Notes: a model not told the origin generated them from the letters alone. Shown: positions 1 through 9,007, numbered from the stretch's first letter. The stretch: DNA of 12,340 bases from Lachnospiraceae bacterium (GCA_017620055.1 JAFZRD010000158.1:1-12340); one strand, 5' to 3'. Numbers and translations: made by a program.

Positions 1-885
1 ATAAGAGAGATCAGATCGAGAATGAAGTCGGTCGCTGATACCGAGAAGATCACGAAGGCCATGTATATGATCTCCTCGAGTAAGATGCGAAGAGCCAAGG
101 CCGAACTCGAACGTACACGGCCGCATTTTGATGCGCTCAACAGTGAGATCAAGAGGATATTCCGTTCGCGCGACAGGATCAACAGTCCGTACATGTATCC
201 CGCCGACGGATCACACGATCTTCCGGGGGCATACGCGTATATCGTCGTCACATCGGATAAGGGACTTGCGGGATTTTATAACCATGCGGTCATCAAGGAA
301 TTCGAGAGCCAGATGACGGATCACGAGAGCAGGTATTTTATGGTCGGAGATTACGGTTGTAAATACTGTGATGCGCTCGGGATAGAGTATGACGATGAGT
401 TCAGGTTCTCCGCAGATAATCCGACGATGAGACGGACAAGGCTCATGGCCGAATACATTCTGTCGCTTTATGATGAAGGAAAGATATCCAAGATATTCCT
501 AATATATACGGATATGGAAAACAGCATCTCGCAAAAGGCAAAGACCGTAAGGCTGCTTCCTTTTCACCGGGGTGATTTTCTCGAAGAGAGTGAGCGCGAG
601 GATGTGAACTTTGAGTTCTATCCTTCACCGGAAATCGTTCTTGACAACATTGTAAGGAGTTATGTCGCGGAGTATCTGTACAGTGCTCTCGTGGACAGTT
701 TCTGCTGCGAACAGAGTGCGAGGATGAACGCGATGGATGAGGCGGACAGGAATGCCGCCGAACTCATGAATTCGCTCAGGCTCGAATACAATCATGCGAG
801 ACAGAGCAAGATAACACAGGAGATCACGGAGATCTCGGCCGGTGCCAGAGCTCTCCGCAAGAAAAAGAACAGGGGTGCGAACTGA
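1..885 (+). CDS. atpG: F1 ATP synthase gamma subunit (5' end outside window)
   Basis: This is the central rotor shaft of the cytoplasmic F1 sector, which couples proton or sodium flow to ATP synthesis or hydrolysis. The frame is open from base 1: the codons before the first ATG (22) read IREIRSR and continue into MKSVADTEKITKAM, matching the conserved gamma N-terminus. The true start therefore lies a few codons upstream, and position 22 is an internal methionine. The C-terminal helix is well conserved (SARMNAMDEADRNA, LEYNHARQSKITQEITEI). The central Rossmann-like part is divergent: the usual SDRGLCGGFN is SDKGLAGFYN here. The stop codon abuts the atpD start (TGAATG), so the two are translationally coupled. 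Identity is secure. The divergence could mean a lineage-specific or second ATP synthase. Confidence 0.95.
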   Translation: MREIRSRMKSVADTEKITKAMYMISSSKMRRAKAELERTRPHFDALNSEIKRIFRSRDRINSPYMYPADGSHDLPGAYAYIVVTSDKGLAGFYNHAVIKEFESQMTDHESRYFMVGDYGCKYCDALGIEYDDEFRFSADNPTMRRTRLMAEYILSLYDEGKISKIFLIYTDMENSISQKAKTVRLLPFHRGDFLEESEREDVNFEFYPSPEIVLDNIVRSYVAEYLYSALVDSFCCEQSARMNAMDEADRNAAELMNSLRLEYNHARQSKITQEITEISAGARALRKKKNRGAN

Positions 886-2684
<1,799 letters not shown>

Positions 2685-2723
2685 TGCCGATATATATTAT
2701 GAGAAGATCATACGAGGTCGGTT

Positions 2724-3365
2724 ATGTTCGGTTACGATGATAACAGAAACAGGGGAATATCCCTTATAGAGCTCATAATCGTCATAGCGATAATGGGAAT
2801 CCTTGTCGGAGTCATTTCTCCGATGTTCGTAAAATACGTAAACAAATCCAAAAAGGCGAAGGATGTATATACGGCGGACCAGATCGCAAGGGCGGTCAAC
2901 GTTGCTTTTATAGAGAATCAGGAAGCCAACGAAGCGTTTAATTCGTTTACCGGCAAAAAGGTCAGGGTCAGTGCGACCCATAACGGTGTCACAAGATCGT
3001 ATGAGGTGTATCTGATCGCTTCTTGCGGACAGCAGGATACGAACAAGAAATCCAACTGTTTTAACGGCGGAGAGAAGAAATTCTATAAGTCGAAAAAGGA
3101 CGGGAGTGACGGCTTCTACGGAGTTATAAACCGTGAGCTCGGGCTTTCAACGACAGAGATGAACCCCCAGATAATACCCAAATACAAGGCCAAGAGAGAA
3201 GGCGCCGGCGTGGAAGGCCGTCCTTACACGGAAGTGGACCGCTGGAGGATATGCAGAAGAGCTGAGGACGGGACGCTGGAGATATGGGCGTCACAGGCCA
3301 ATCCTTGGGGAGGTTATCCGATATACAGGGTCTGGCCGCAGCCTGACGACGAATACACGAGTTAA
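2724..3365 (+). CDS. Type IV pilin-like (prepilin) protein
   Basis: This 213-residue protein has a class III (prepilin) signal. A short positively charged leader ends RNRG (Gly11), followed by ISLIELIIVIAIMGILVGVISP. Prepilin peptidase would cut after Gly11. Glu16 is the conserved Glu5 of the mature chain, and residues 12-33 form the hydrophobic N-terminal helix. The first mature residue is Ile instead of the usual Phe. The globular part has three cysteines (101, 112, 177) and an aromatic tail (WASQANPWGGYPIYRVWPQP); I do not recognise a subfamily. GAGG at 2714-2717 is a good ribosome binding site six bases before the ATG. It lies 39 bases after atpC and just before a terminator, so it may share the atp transcript. 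No other pilus genes are visible. It could be a major or minor pilin or a pseudopilin. Confidence 0.85.
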   Translation: MFGYDDNRNRGISLIELIIVIAIMGILVGVISPMFVKYVNKSKKAKDVYTADQIARAVNVAFIENQEANEAFNSFTGKKVRVSATHNGVTRSYEVYLIASCGQQDTNKKSNCFNGGEKKFYKSKKDGSDGFYGVINRELGLSTTEMNPQIIPKYKAKREGAGVEGRPYTEVDRWRICRRAEDGTLEIWASQANPWGGYPIYRVWPQPDDEYTS

Positions 3366-3383
3366 CACATATAGGAAGACGAT

Positions 3384-3430
3384 AAAACACGGGAAATGAG
3401 CGCTTACAACGCTTGGTTCCCGTGTTTTTT
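3384..3430 (+). terminator. Intrinsic terminator after the pilin-like gene
   Basis: A perfect 12-base-pair stem, AAAACACGGGAA (3384-3395) with TTCCCGTGTTTT (3417-3428), runs into a T tract ending at 3430. The loop contains a second short stem, AGCG (3399-3402) with CGCT (3410-3413). It lies 18 bases after the pilin stop codon and should end the ATP synthase/pilin transcript. Confidence 0.9.
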
Positions 3431-3442
3431 GCGTGCGCCCGC

Positions 3443-3467
3443 GCCCTTGACCCGACGGGCTTTTTTT
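3443..3467 (+). terminator. Possible second, weak terminator overlapping a promoter
   Basis: GCCC (3443-3446) can pair with GGGC (3457-3460), followed directly by seven Ts (3461-3467). The four-base-pair stem is short, so this is at best a backup terminator. The same bases carry the -35 box and spacer of the citrate synthase promoter. Confidence 0.3.
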
Positions 3468-3475
3468 AATAAAAT
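3447..3475 (+). promoter_or_regulatory. Sigma-A-type promoter of the citrate synthase operon
   Basis: A -35 box TTGACC (3447-3452) and a -10 box TAAAAT (3470-3475) are separated by exactly 17 bases; each differs from consensus by one base. The predicted start is near 3482, giving a leader of about 42 bases before the citrate synthase ATG. No operator-like repeat is obvious. Confidence 0.75.
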
Positions 3476-3523
3476 ATTGTATGTTGCGATAAGGATGCCC
3501 CCGCGAAGAAACGGAGACAGTTA

Positions 3524-4840
3524 ATGAAAAAAAGAGACGGTATCGATACATCGAGATATTCGGAGCTTATATGGCAGAATGACGTCATACCTCCCGAGTA
3601 CTACGAGCAGTATGATGTTAAAAGAGGCCTCAGGGACGTGAACGGAAAAGGTGTCCTTGCGGGGCTGACGAATGTCTCGAACATCATTGCGAGAGATCCT
3701 GAAGGGCAGCCATGCGAAGGACAGCTCTGGTACAGGGGATACCGCATTGAGGAACTGATAAAAAAGTATATAAAGAATGACTTCGGATACGAGAACCTTG
3801 CGTATCTTCTTCTGTTCGGAGATCTTCCGAGCGAAGAGGAGTCGGTTGATTTCATCAATACACTGGAAAAGGTAAGGGAGCTTCCGACGAACTTTACAAG
3901 AGACGTCATAATGAAGGCGCCGACAAAGGATGTCATGAACTCGATGACAAGATCCATACTGACGCTTGCCTCGTATGACAGGAACGCCACTTCGACCGCG
4001 ATAGAGAACGTTGTCTCGCAGTGCATGCAGCTGATAGCGGTTTTCCCGATGCTCGCGGTTTACAGTTACCATGCGTACAATCACTACGAGAACATGGACA
4101 GCATGTACATACACAGACCGCAGAGCGAGTTGTCAACGGCCGAGAACATTCTGAACATGCTGCGGCCCGATTCGAAGTTTACGAAGACCGAGGCAAAGGC
4201 ACTTGACGTTGCGCTGTGTCTTCACATGGAACACGGCGGCGGAAATAATTCGAGCTTTACTACCCGTGTCGTTACATCGTCGGGAGCAGATACATACGCG
4301 ACCATAGCCGCCGCAATGTGCTCGCTCAAGGGTCCCCGTCACGGCGGTGCCAATATCAAAGTCATGGAGATGATGGACGATATCAAGGCACATATCAGGG
4401 ACATCGAAGACGACGACGAGATCCGAGCTTATCTTGCAAAGATACTTAGCGGAAAAGCCTTTGACAGACAGGGACTGATATACGGTATGGGACACGCGGT
4501 ATATTCGATGTCCGATCCGAGAGAAGTGATATTCAAGAAGTACGTCACCCAGCTCTCAAAGGAAAAAGGACGCATGGACGATCTTACACTTTATAAAAAG
4601 GTAGAGACGCTCGCTCCCGAAGTTATCGCGGATAAACGCAAGATATACAAGGGCGTTTCACCGAATGTGGATTTCTACAGCGGATTCGCCTATGAGATGA
4701 TGGATATCCCGAGAGAACTGTTCACACCGATATTTGCCGTTGCCAGGGTTGCCGGCTGGAGTGCACACAGGATCGAGGAACTTGTGAGCGGAACAAAGAT
4801 CGTTCGTCCCGCATACAAGAGTATCATGAAGAAACATTAG
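3524..4840 (+). CDS. gltA: Citrate synthase (Si-type)
   Basis: This enzyme condenses oxaloacetate and acetyl-CoA to citrate in the cytoplasm. In a fermentative anaerobe it usually feeds 2-oxoglutarate and glutamate synthesis. The length of 438 residues suits the type II family. The catalytic triad is visible: His273 in KGPRHGGAN, His324 in GMGHAVYSMSDPR, and Asp383 in NVDFYSG. The EHGGGNNSSFTTRVV segment (236-250) matches the conserved substrate-site region. The arginine that often follows GH (GHRVY) is alanine here; I believe this occurs in clostridial relatives and the position is variable in the family signature. GGAG at 3513-3516 lies seven bases before the ATG. It is the first gene after the promoter, and nudC follows one base after its stop. 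Confidence 0.96.
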   Translation: MKKRDGIDTSRYSELIWQNDVIPPEYYEQYDVKRGLRDVNGKGVLAGLTNVSNIIARDPEGQPCEGQLWYRGYRIEELIKKYIKNDFGYENLAYLLLFGDLPSEEESVDFINTLEKVRELPTNFTRDVIMKAPTKDVMNSMTRSILTLASYDRNATSTAIENVVSQCMQLIAVFPMLAVYSYHAYNHYENMDSMYIHRPQSELSTAENILNMLRPDSKFTKTEAKALDVALCLHMEHGGGNNSSFTTRVVTSSGADTYATIAAAMCSLKGPRHGGANIKVMEMMDDIKAHIRDIEDDDEIRAYLAKILSGKAFDRQGLIYGMGHAVYSMSDPREVIFKKYVTQLSKEKGRMDDLTLYKKVETLAPEVIADKRKIYKGVSPNVDFYSGFAYEMMDIPRELFTPIFAVARVAGWSAHRIEELVSGTKIVRPAYKSIMKKH

Positions 4841-4841
4841 G

Positions 4842-5663
4842 ATGATCCAGGATATATTTCCGAGCAAACTTAATAACTGTTATGCAAAGCATACTCCTTC
4901 AGACAGTGACTGCGTATTCGTATTTGACGATGAGGGAAGGCTTTATACGAAGCAGGAAGACGGCAGAACGATCTTTCCCACATACGGTATCCTTCACGCC
5001 GCTTCGTGCATATATCTCTTTTCGATAGATGACGATAAGTTTTTCCTGACACTTGAGGATGCGGGAGAAGACCTTCCGGGATACGAACCTCTTTCAGTCA
5101 GGAAGATAAGGGATGCTTCAGAGGACAAAAAACTTCTGTTTGCCGCATTCACGGCTTACCACCTGTGGAAGTGGTATACCGACAACAGATTTTGCGGCAG
5201 GTGTGGTATGACGCTTGAAGCCGACGATAAAGAGCGTGCGCTTCGGTGCGGTCGGTGCGGCAATATCGTTTATCCGAGGATCAATCCCGCGGTCATCGTC
5301 GCCGTCAGAAACGGTGACAGACTTCTTATAACGCGTTACAACAGGGGATATGCGCACAATGCGCTCGTGGCCGGATTCGCCGAGATCGGAGAGACATTTG
5401 AGGAGACGGTTTCGCGTGAGGTCATGGAAGAAGCCGGGATCAGGGTCAAAAACATCAGGTATTACAAGTCCCAGCCGTGGGGAATGGCCCAGGACATGCT
5501 GGCCGGATTTGTATGCGATGTCGACGGAGACGACAGGATACGGATGGATGAGGACGAGCTGAAGTATGCGGACTGGGTGAGCCGCGAGGATATAGAACTT
5601 CAGCCGAACGATCTGTCGCTGACGAACGAGATGATGAGGATGTTCAAAGAGAACAGACTGTAA
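4842..5663 (+). CDS. nudC: NudC-type NADH pyrophosphatase (zinc-ribbon Nudix hydrolase)
   Basis: This 273-residue Nudix hydrolase has the NudC layout. NudC enzymes split NAD(H) into NMN(H) and AMP and can remove NAD caps from RNA. The order is a divergent N-terminal domain (about 1-110), a four-cysteine zinc ribbon (Cys118, Cys121, Cys136, Cys139), then the Nudix domain. The Nudix box is complete from Gly178 to Ile200 (REVMEEAGI), with the metal-binding glutamates present. The NudC signature SQPWPFPxS begins correctly as SQPW (210-213) but continues GMAQDM. The ATG follows the citrate synthase stop by one base with no clear Shine-Dalgarno sequence, so translation probably depends on coupling. 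Family assignment is firm; exact substrate preference is less certain because of the altered signature. Confidence 0.9.
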   Translation: MIQDIFPSKLNNCYAKHTPSDSDCVFVFDDEGRLYTKQEDGRTIFPTYGILHAASCIYLFSIDDDKFFLTLEDAGEDLPGYEPLSVRKIRDASEDKKLLFAAFTAYHLWKWYTDNRFCGRCGMTLEADDKERALRCGRCGNIVYPRINPAVIVAVRNGDRLLITRYNRGYAHNALVAGFAEIGETFEETVSREVMEEAGIRVKNIRYYKSQPWGMAQDMLAGFVCDVDGDDRIRMDEDELKYADWVSREDIELQPNDLSLTNEMMRMFKENRL

Positions 5664-5678
5664 CGAAAGGCAGTACCG

Positions 5679-6254
5679 ATGATAGATACAAAAGCGATAG
5701 AAGAGCATATACGCGGATTGATCGAAGCTATCGGAGACGATCCGGACCGTCCGGGACTTGTTGATACTCCTGCGAGGGTCGCGAGGATGTACAGCGAAGT
5801 CTTCGAGGGGATGAACTATACCAATCATGAGATAGCACAGATGATCGGCAAGACGTTCGATGATGATATCGATACGGACAAAGAGAAGATCGTGGTAATG
5901 AAGGATATCGATATCTTCTCGTACTGCGAGCATCACATCGCGCTCATGTACGATATGAAGGCGAGCGTTGCGTACATACCGAACGGAAAGGTGATAGGAC
6001 TGTCCAAGATAGTACGTGCCTGTGAGATGGCAGCCAAGAGACTCCAGCTTCAGGAGCGAATAGGACAGGATATCGCGGATATCATAAGCGAGATAAGCGG
6101 CAGCCCGGATGTGGCGGTCGCCATAGAAGGAAAGCACGCCTGCGTTACGTCAAGAGGGATCAAAAATCACAACGCAAAGACTTTCACCGCAGAGCTTCGG
6201 GGAAGATTTCTTAAAGACAAGAGTCTTCTGCCGGATGGATTTTTCGGACAGTAA
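5679..6254 (+). CDS. folE: GTP cyclohydrolase I
   Basis: This enzyme converts GTP to 7,8-dihydroneopterin triphosphate, the entry to tetrahydrofolate and, through other enzymes, queuosine precursors. The length is 191 residues, normal for bacterial FolE. Zinc ligands are visible: Cys83 and His86 in SYCEHH, and Cys155 in GKHACV. His153 and Arg159 match conserved active-site positions. The core [17 protein letters not shown] (97-113) and [13 protein letters not shown] are typical. The [15 protein letters not shown] segment (24-38) is the usual N-terminal family motif. AAAGG lies about ten bases before the ATG, and the gene begins 15 bases after nudC. No other folate genes are visible nearby, so the pathway it serves here cannot be decided. 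Confidence 0.95.
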   Translation: MIDTKAIEEHIRGLIEAIGDDPDRPGLVDTPARVARMYSEVFEGMNYTNHEIAQMIGKTFDDDIDTDKEKIVVMKDIDIFSYCEHHIALMYDMKASVAYIPNGKVIGLSKIVRACEMAAKRLQLQERIGQDIADIISEISGSPDVAVAIEGKHACVTSRGIKNHNAKTFTAELRGRFLKDKSLLPDGFFGQ

Positions 6255-6264
6255 AGAGAGTATC

Positions 6265-6273
6265 AGGGAGGAG
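6265..6273 (+). promoter_or_regulatory. Strong ribosome binding site fixing the Dabb start
   Basis: AGGGAGGAG lies six bases before the ATG at 6280. It selects this start over an in-frame ATG at 6235 that sits inside folE and lacks such a site; the extra residues would also fall outside the Dabb domain. Confidence 0.8.
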
Positions 6274-6279
6274 AAGGAA

Positions 6280-6582
6280 ATGGTAAAGCATGTGATCTTA
6301 TGGGTACTTAAGGACGAGTATTCCGATGAGGAAAAGGCGGATATAAAGCGCGGCATCAAGGAAGGACTCGAAGGGCTTGCGGGACAGATCCCCGGGCTTG
6401 TCGAGATAAAGGTCAATACGGAGCCGCTCGCAAGTTCCAACTGTGACGTGATGCTCGACTCCACATTCGAGGATGAGAAGGCGCTCACAAGATACGCCGC
6501 ACATCCGCTGCATGTTGCGGTTGCGACCGGGAAGGTGCGCCCGTACACAGCCTCCAGAACATGCATGGATTATAAAATTTAG
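6280..6582 (+). CDS. Dabb (stress-responsive A/B barrel) domain protein
   Basis: This 100-residue single-domain protein matches the Dabb family (dimeric alpha/beta barrel). Visible family features are VKHVILWVLKDEYSDEE at the N-terminus with His4, GQIPGLVEIKVN (35-46), the strand around CDVMLDSTFEDEKAL, and the HPLHVAVA motif (75-82). Members form small ferredoxin-like dimers. The molecular role of most bacterial ones is unknown, so no reaction is claimed. It begins 25 bases after folE behind a strong ribosome binding site and looks like the last gene of the citrate synthase unit. No classical terminator follows; the next feature is the large imperfect palindrome. Confidence 0.85.
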   Translation: MVKHVILWVLKDEYSDEEKADIKRGIKEGLEGLAGQIPGLVEIKVNTEPLASSNCDVMLDSTFEDEKALTRYAAHPLHVAVATGKVRPYTASRTCMDYKI

Positions 6583-6593
6583 ATAGTAATAAA

Positions 6594-6729
6594 GAGCGAG
6601 TGGCTTACAGTTTGGGAGAAAAGTTTTGGAGGACGTCTGCGCTTGGCGAGGTTCTGTCGAGCCTAGCGTCAGTTACGTCCGGAAAGAAGCGAAAGCGTCT
6701 TTTCGAGCAAAGCTGTAAGGCCACGAGCG
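6594..6729. repeat. 5-base direct repeats flanking the palindrome
   Basis: GAGCG occurs at 6594-6598 and again at 6725-6729, just outside the two arms of the palindrome. This arrangement resembles a target-site duplication around a small inverted-repeat element. With only five bases it may be chance. Confidence 0.25.
6600..6724 (+). other. Long imperfect palindrome: candidate structured RNA leader or small palindromic element
   Basis: Nearly the whole stretch folds into one rod. Helices: GTGGC (6600-6604) with GCCAC (6720-6724); TTACAG (6605-6610) with CTGTAA (6713-6718); TTTG (6611-6614) with CAAA (6708-6711); GAAAAG (6618-6623) with CTTTTC (6699-6704); TTTT (6624-6627) with AAAG (6683-6686); GGACGT (6631-6636) with ACGTCC (6675-6680); CTG (6637-6639) with CAG (6670-6672); CGCT (6640-6643) with AGCG (6665-6668); GGC (6645-6647) with GCC (6661-6663). 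A small GC-GAAA-GC hairpin (6689-6696) sits in a side branch. There is no long T tract, so it is not a standard terminator. The FAD-dehydrogenase ribosome binding site follows 11 bases later. I match it to no known riboswitch or RNA family. Confidence 0.5.
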
Positions 6730-6747
6730 TATCATGGGAGATATAAT

Positions 6748-8118
6748 ATGGATTATGACGTAATTATAATCGGTGCGGGCCCCGGCGGCATTTACTCCGC
6801 ATACGAACTCAAGAAGACAAGCCCCGGCCTGAAGGTCGCCGTCTTTGAAGCCGGCCAGGAACTGGCGAAAAGACACTGCCCGATCGACGGCGATAAAGTA
6901 AAGAAGTGCATCGGCTGCAAGTCATGCTCGATCATGAGCGGTTTCGGCGGAGCGGGTGCATTCTCGGACGGTAAATACAACATCACGAACGATTTCGGCG
7001 GAACGCTTTACGAGCACATCGGACGTACCAAAGCGATCGAACTCATGAAGTACGTTGATGAGATCAACATCTCAAACGGCGGAGAGGGTTGCAAACTGTA
7101 TTCCACGGCCGGAACGGGCCTCAAGAAGACATGCATGCAGAACAAGCTCAAGCTTCTTGATGCATCGGTCAGACATCTTGGCACCGATATCAACTATATT
7201 GTCCTGGAGAATCTCTACAATTATCTGAAGGATACGGTGGAGTTCTTCTTCAATACCGATATCACGAGCATCGAAGTCATTGACGGCGGATACAAAGTGG
7301 TCCACAAAAACGGCAGCGCTACCTGCAGTCAGTGCGTTATCTCGGTCGGCAGGAGCGGCAGCAAATGGATGGAGAGCGTGTGCGAGCAGCTCGGCATCCA
7401 AGCCAAGAGCAACCGTGTCGACATAGGTGTCAGAGTCGAACTTCCGGCGGTCATATTCTCGCACCTTACAGACGAGCTCTATGAGAGCAAGATCGTATAC
7501 AGGACAGAGAAGTTCGAGGATAACGTGCGTACATTCTGTATGAATCCTCACGGTATTGTCGTTACCGAGAACACCAACGGGATCATCACCGTTAACGGTC
7601 ACAGTTACGAGGCTGCCGACAAACAGACGGAGAACACGAACTTTGCGCTCCTTGTCGCAAAGCACTTCTCCGAGCCGTTCAAGGATTCTAACGGATACGG
7701 CGAGAGTATCGCGAGACTGTCGAACATGCTCGGCGGAGGAGTCATCGTGCAGCGTTTTGGCGATCTTATGAGAGGAAGAAGGAGTAACGAGAAGAGGATA
7801 GCGGAGGGAATGGTACAGCCCACGCTCAATGCCACACCCGGTGACCTCTCGCTTGTTCTTCCCAAGAGGATACTTGACGGCATCATGGAGATGATCCATG
7901 CGCTTGATAAGATCGCACCGGGTACGGCGAATGACGACACCCTCCTTTACGGCGTCGAGGTCAAGTTCTATAATATGGAGGTCGCCGTTGACGAGAATCT
8001 CGAGACGGAATATCCGGGTCTGTACATTATAGGAGACGGAAGCGGCGTCACCCATTCGCTTTCTCACGCATCCGCAAGCGGCGTTTATGTTGCGAGAAGG
8101 ATAGCGCAGCAGGCGTGA
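6748..8118 (+). CDS. FAD-dependent dehydrogenase, COG2509-type
   Basis: This 456-residue flavoprotein starts with a dinucleotide-binding fold: DVIIIGAGPGGIYSAYE, with glycines 9, 11 and 14, and Glu34 (VFEAG) at the end of the second strand to bind ribose. Near the C-terminus GDGSGVTHSLSHASASG, with Asp430, is the second FAD-contact motif. Between them, residues 44-76 carry a cysteine cluster (Cys44, Cys54, Cys57, Cys60) followed by GFGGAGAFSDGK, the pattern of the uncharacterised COG2509 dehydrogenases. The substrate is unknown; the cysteines could bind a metal or Fe-S cluster or act in redox chemistry, which is inference. GGGAG at 6736-6740 lies seven bases before the ATG. It follows the 6600-6724 palindrome and precedes the lipid kinase by 19 bases, so the two are probably co-transcribed. 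Confidence 0.85.
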   Translation: MDYDVIIIGAGPGGIYSAYELKKTSPGLKVAVFEAGQELAKRHCPIDGDKVKKCIGCKSCSIMSGFGGAGAFSDGKYNITNDFGGTLYEHIGRTKAIELMKYVDEINISNGGEGCKLYSTAGTGLKKTCMQNKLKLLDASVRHLGTDINYIVLENLYNYLKDTVEFFFNTDITSIEVIDGGYKVVHKNGSATCSQCVISVGRSGSKWMESVCEQLGIQAKSNRVDIGVRVELPAVIFSHLTDELYESKIVYRTEKFEDNVRTFCMNPHGIVVTENTNGIITVNGHSYEAADKQTENTNFALLVAKHFSEPFKDSNGYGESIARLSNMLGGGVIVQRFGDLMRGRRSNEKRIAEGMVQPTLNATPGDLSLVLPKRILDGIMEMIHALDKIAPGTANDDTLLYGVEVKFYNMEVAVDENLETEYPGLYIIGDGSGVTHSLSHASASGVYVARRIAQQA

Positions 8119-8137
8119 TAACCGAGGTATTTGTGAA

Positions 8138-9007
8138 ATGATATATGTTATGTACAATCCGCTCGCGGGAAACAGCACCTGCGAGGAAAGCTGCAAGGAT
8201 ATCGGAAAGATATTTTCTTCCGGTGAGATAAAGTACATAAATCTTTTGGAGATAGAAGATCTCGGAGACTACATCCGGGGTTTCGATCCGGATGACATGA
8301 TAGTCATATGCGGCGGAGACGGTACTCTTAACTATCTGATCAATTCGATCGACACTTCCGCCCTTGAGCAGGATATATACTATTTTCCCGCAGGGAGCGG
8401 TAACGATTTCTGCCATGACATAGATGAGGAAGGCACGAAAGGCGTGTGCCGGATCAATATGTACTTAAAGTGCATACCGAAGGTAAAGGTCAACGGCATG
8501 GAGCGGCTGTTTATCAATGGTATAGGTTACGGTATCGACGGGTACTGCTGCGAGGAAGGCGACAAGAAGAGGGTCACAAAGCCCGGTAAGCGTGTCAATT
8601 ACTCTATCATTGCCCTGAAAGGCCTGGCATATGATTTTAAGAACGTGAATGCAAAGGTCACGGTCGACGGCGTGACAAGGGAATACAAGCATGTCTGGAT
8701 GGCTCCGACGATGAACGGACGCTTCTACGGAGGCGGAATGATGTGCGCCCCCCATCAGGACCGCATGAACGAAGACGGCCTTGTATCCGTTATCGTGGTG
8801 CATTCAAGGTTCAGATTGGGGCTGCTTATCGCGTTCTCTTCCGTGTTCAACGGAAGCCATGTAAACCGCAAGAAAATAGTCGAGGAGATCATGGGCAGCG
8901 ATGTCACCGTCGAGTTCGACAGACCGACGGCACTCCAGATCGACGGAGAGACCGTTACGAACGTGCTGAAGTACGAGGTTCACAAAGAGAAAAAAATCAT
9001 CTGTTAA
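8138..9007 (+). CDS. Diacylglycerol kinase-like lipid kinase (YegS/BmrU family)
   Basis: This 289-residue protein has the DAGK catalytic fold. Motifs in order are NPLAGN (7-12), the nucleotide-binding GGDGTLN (59-65), PAGSGNDF (84-91), NGIGYGIDG (127-135), a GRFYGGGMMCAP loop (194-205), DGLVSVIVV (213-221) and QIDGE (267-271). Such enzymes phosphorylate lipids such as diacylglycerol at the membrane to recycle them into phospholipid synthesis; the actual substrate cannot be read from sequence. The length is near the family's usual 290-310. GAGG at 8124-8127 lies ten bases before the ATG. It is downstream of the FAD dehydrogenase and ends in a control region with a terminator at 9050-9079. Confidence 0.9.
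   Translation: MIYVMYNPLAGNSTCEESCKDIGKIFSSGEIKYINLLEIEDLGDYIRGFDPDDMIVICGGDGTLNYLINSIDTSALEQDIYYFPAGSGNDFCHDIDEEGTKGVCRINMYLKCIPKVKVNGMERLFINGIGYGIDGYCCEEGDKKRVTKPGKRVNYSIIALKGLAYDFKNVNAKVTVDGVTREYKHVWMAPTMNGRFYGGGMMCAPHQDRMNEDGLVSVIVVHSRFRLGLLIAFSSVFNGSHVNRKKIVEEIMGSDVTVEFDRPTALQIDGETVTNVLKYEVHKEKKIIC

Noticed and set aside
2699..2740. A 13-codon ORF (MRRSYEVGYVRLR) before and overlapping the pilin start, as a leader peptide.
   Set aside because: It has no ribosome binding site and no attenuator structure follows it.
5118..6137. Long antisense open frame (about 339 codons) opposite nudC and folE.
   Set aside because: Both + strand genes have full family motifs; the antisense frame has no recognisable motif and arises from their codon use.
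6671..6697. GTCCGGAAAGAAGC resembles the conserved SRP (4.5S) RNA helix 8 segment GTCCGGAAGGAAGC.
   Set aside because: In SRP RNA the GGAA is the apical loop of the rod. Here it lies on one side of a longer fold centred near 6655, and the bases needed for the SRP stem (UCC with GGA) are not complementary.
6742..6747. TATAAT just before the dehydrogenase ATG, read as a -10 box.
   Set aside because: Initiation would fall inside the coding region, and no -35 box is found at the right distance; it is the ribosome-binding-site-to-start spacer.
7072..8238. Long antisense open frame (about 388 codons) opposite the FAD dehydrogenase.
   Set aside because: It lies across a clear flavoprotein gene and into the lipid kinase gene, with no recognisable protein features.
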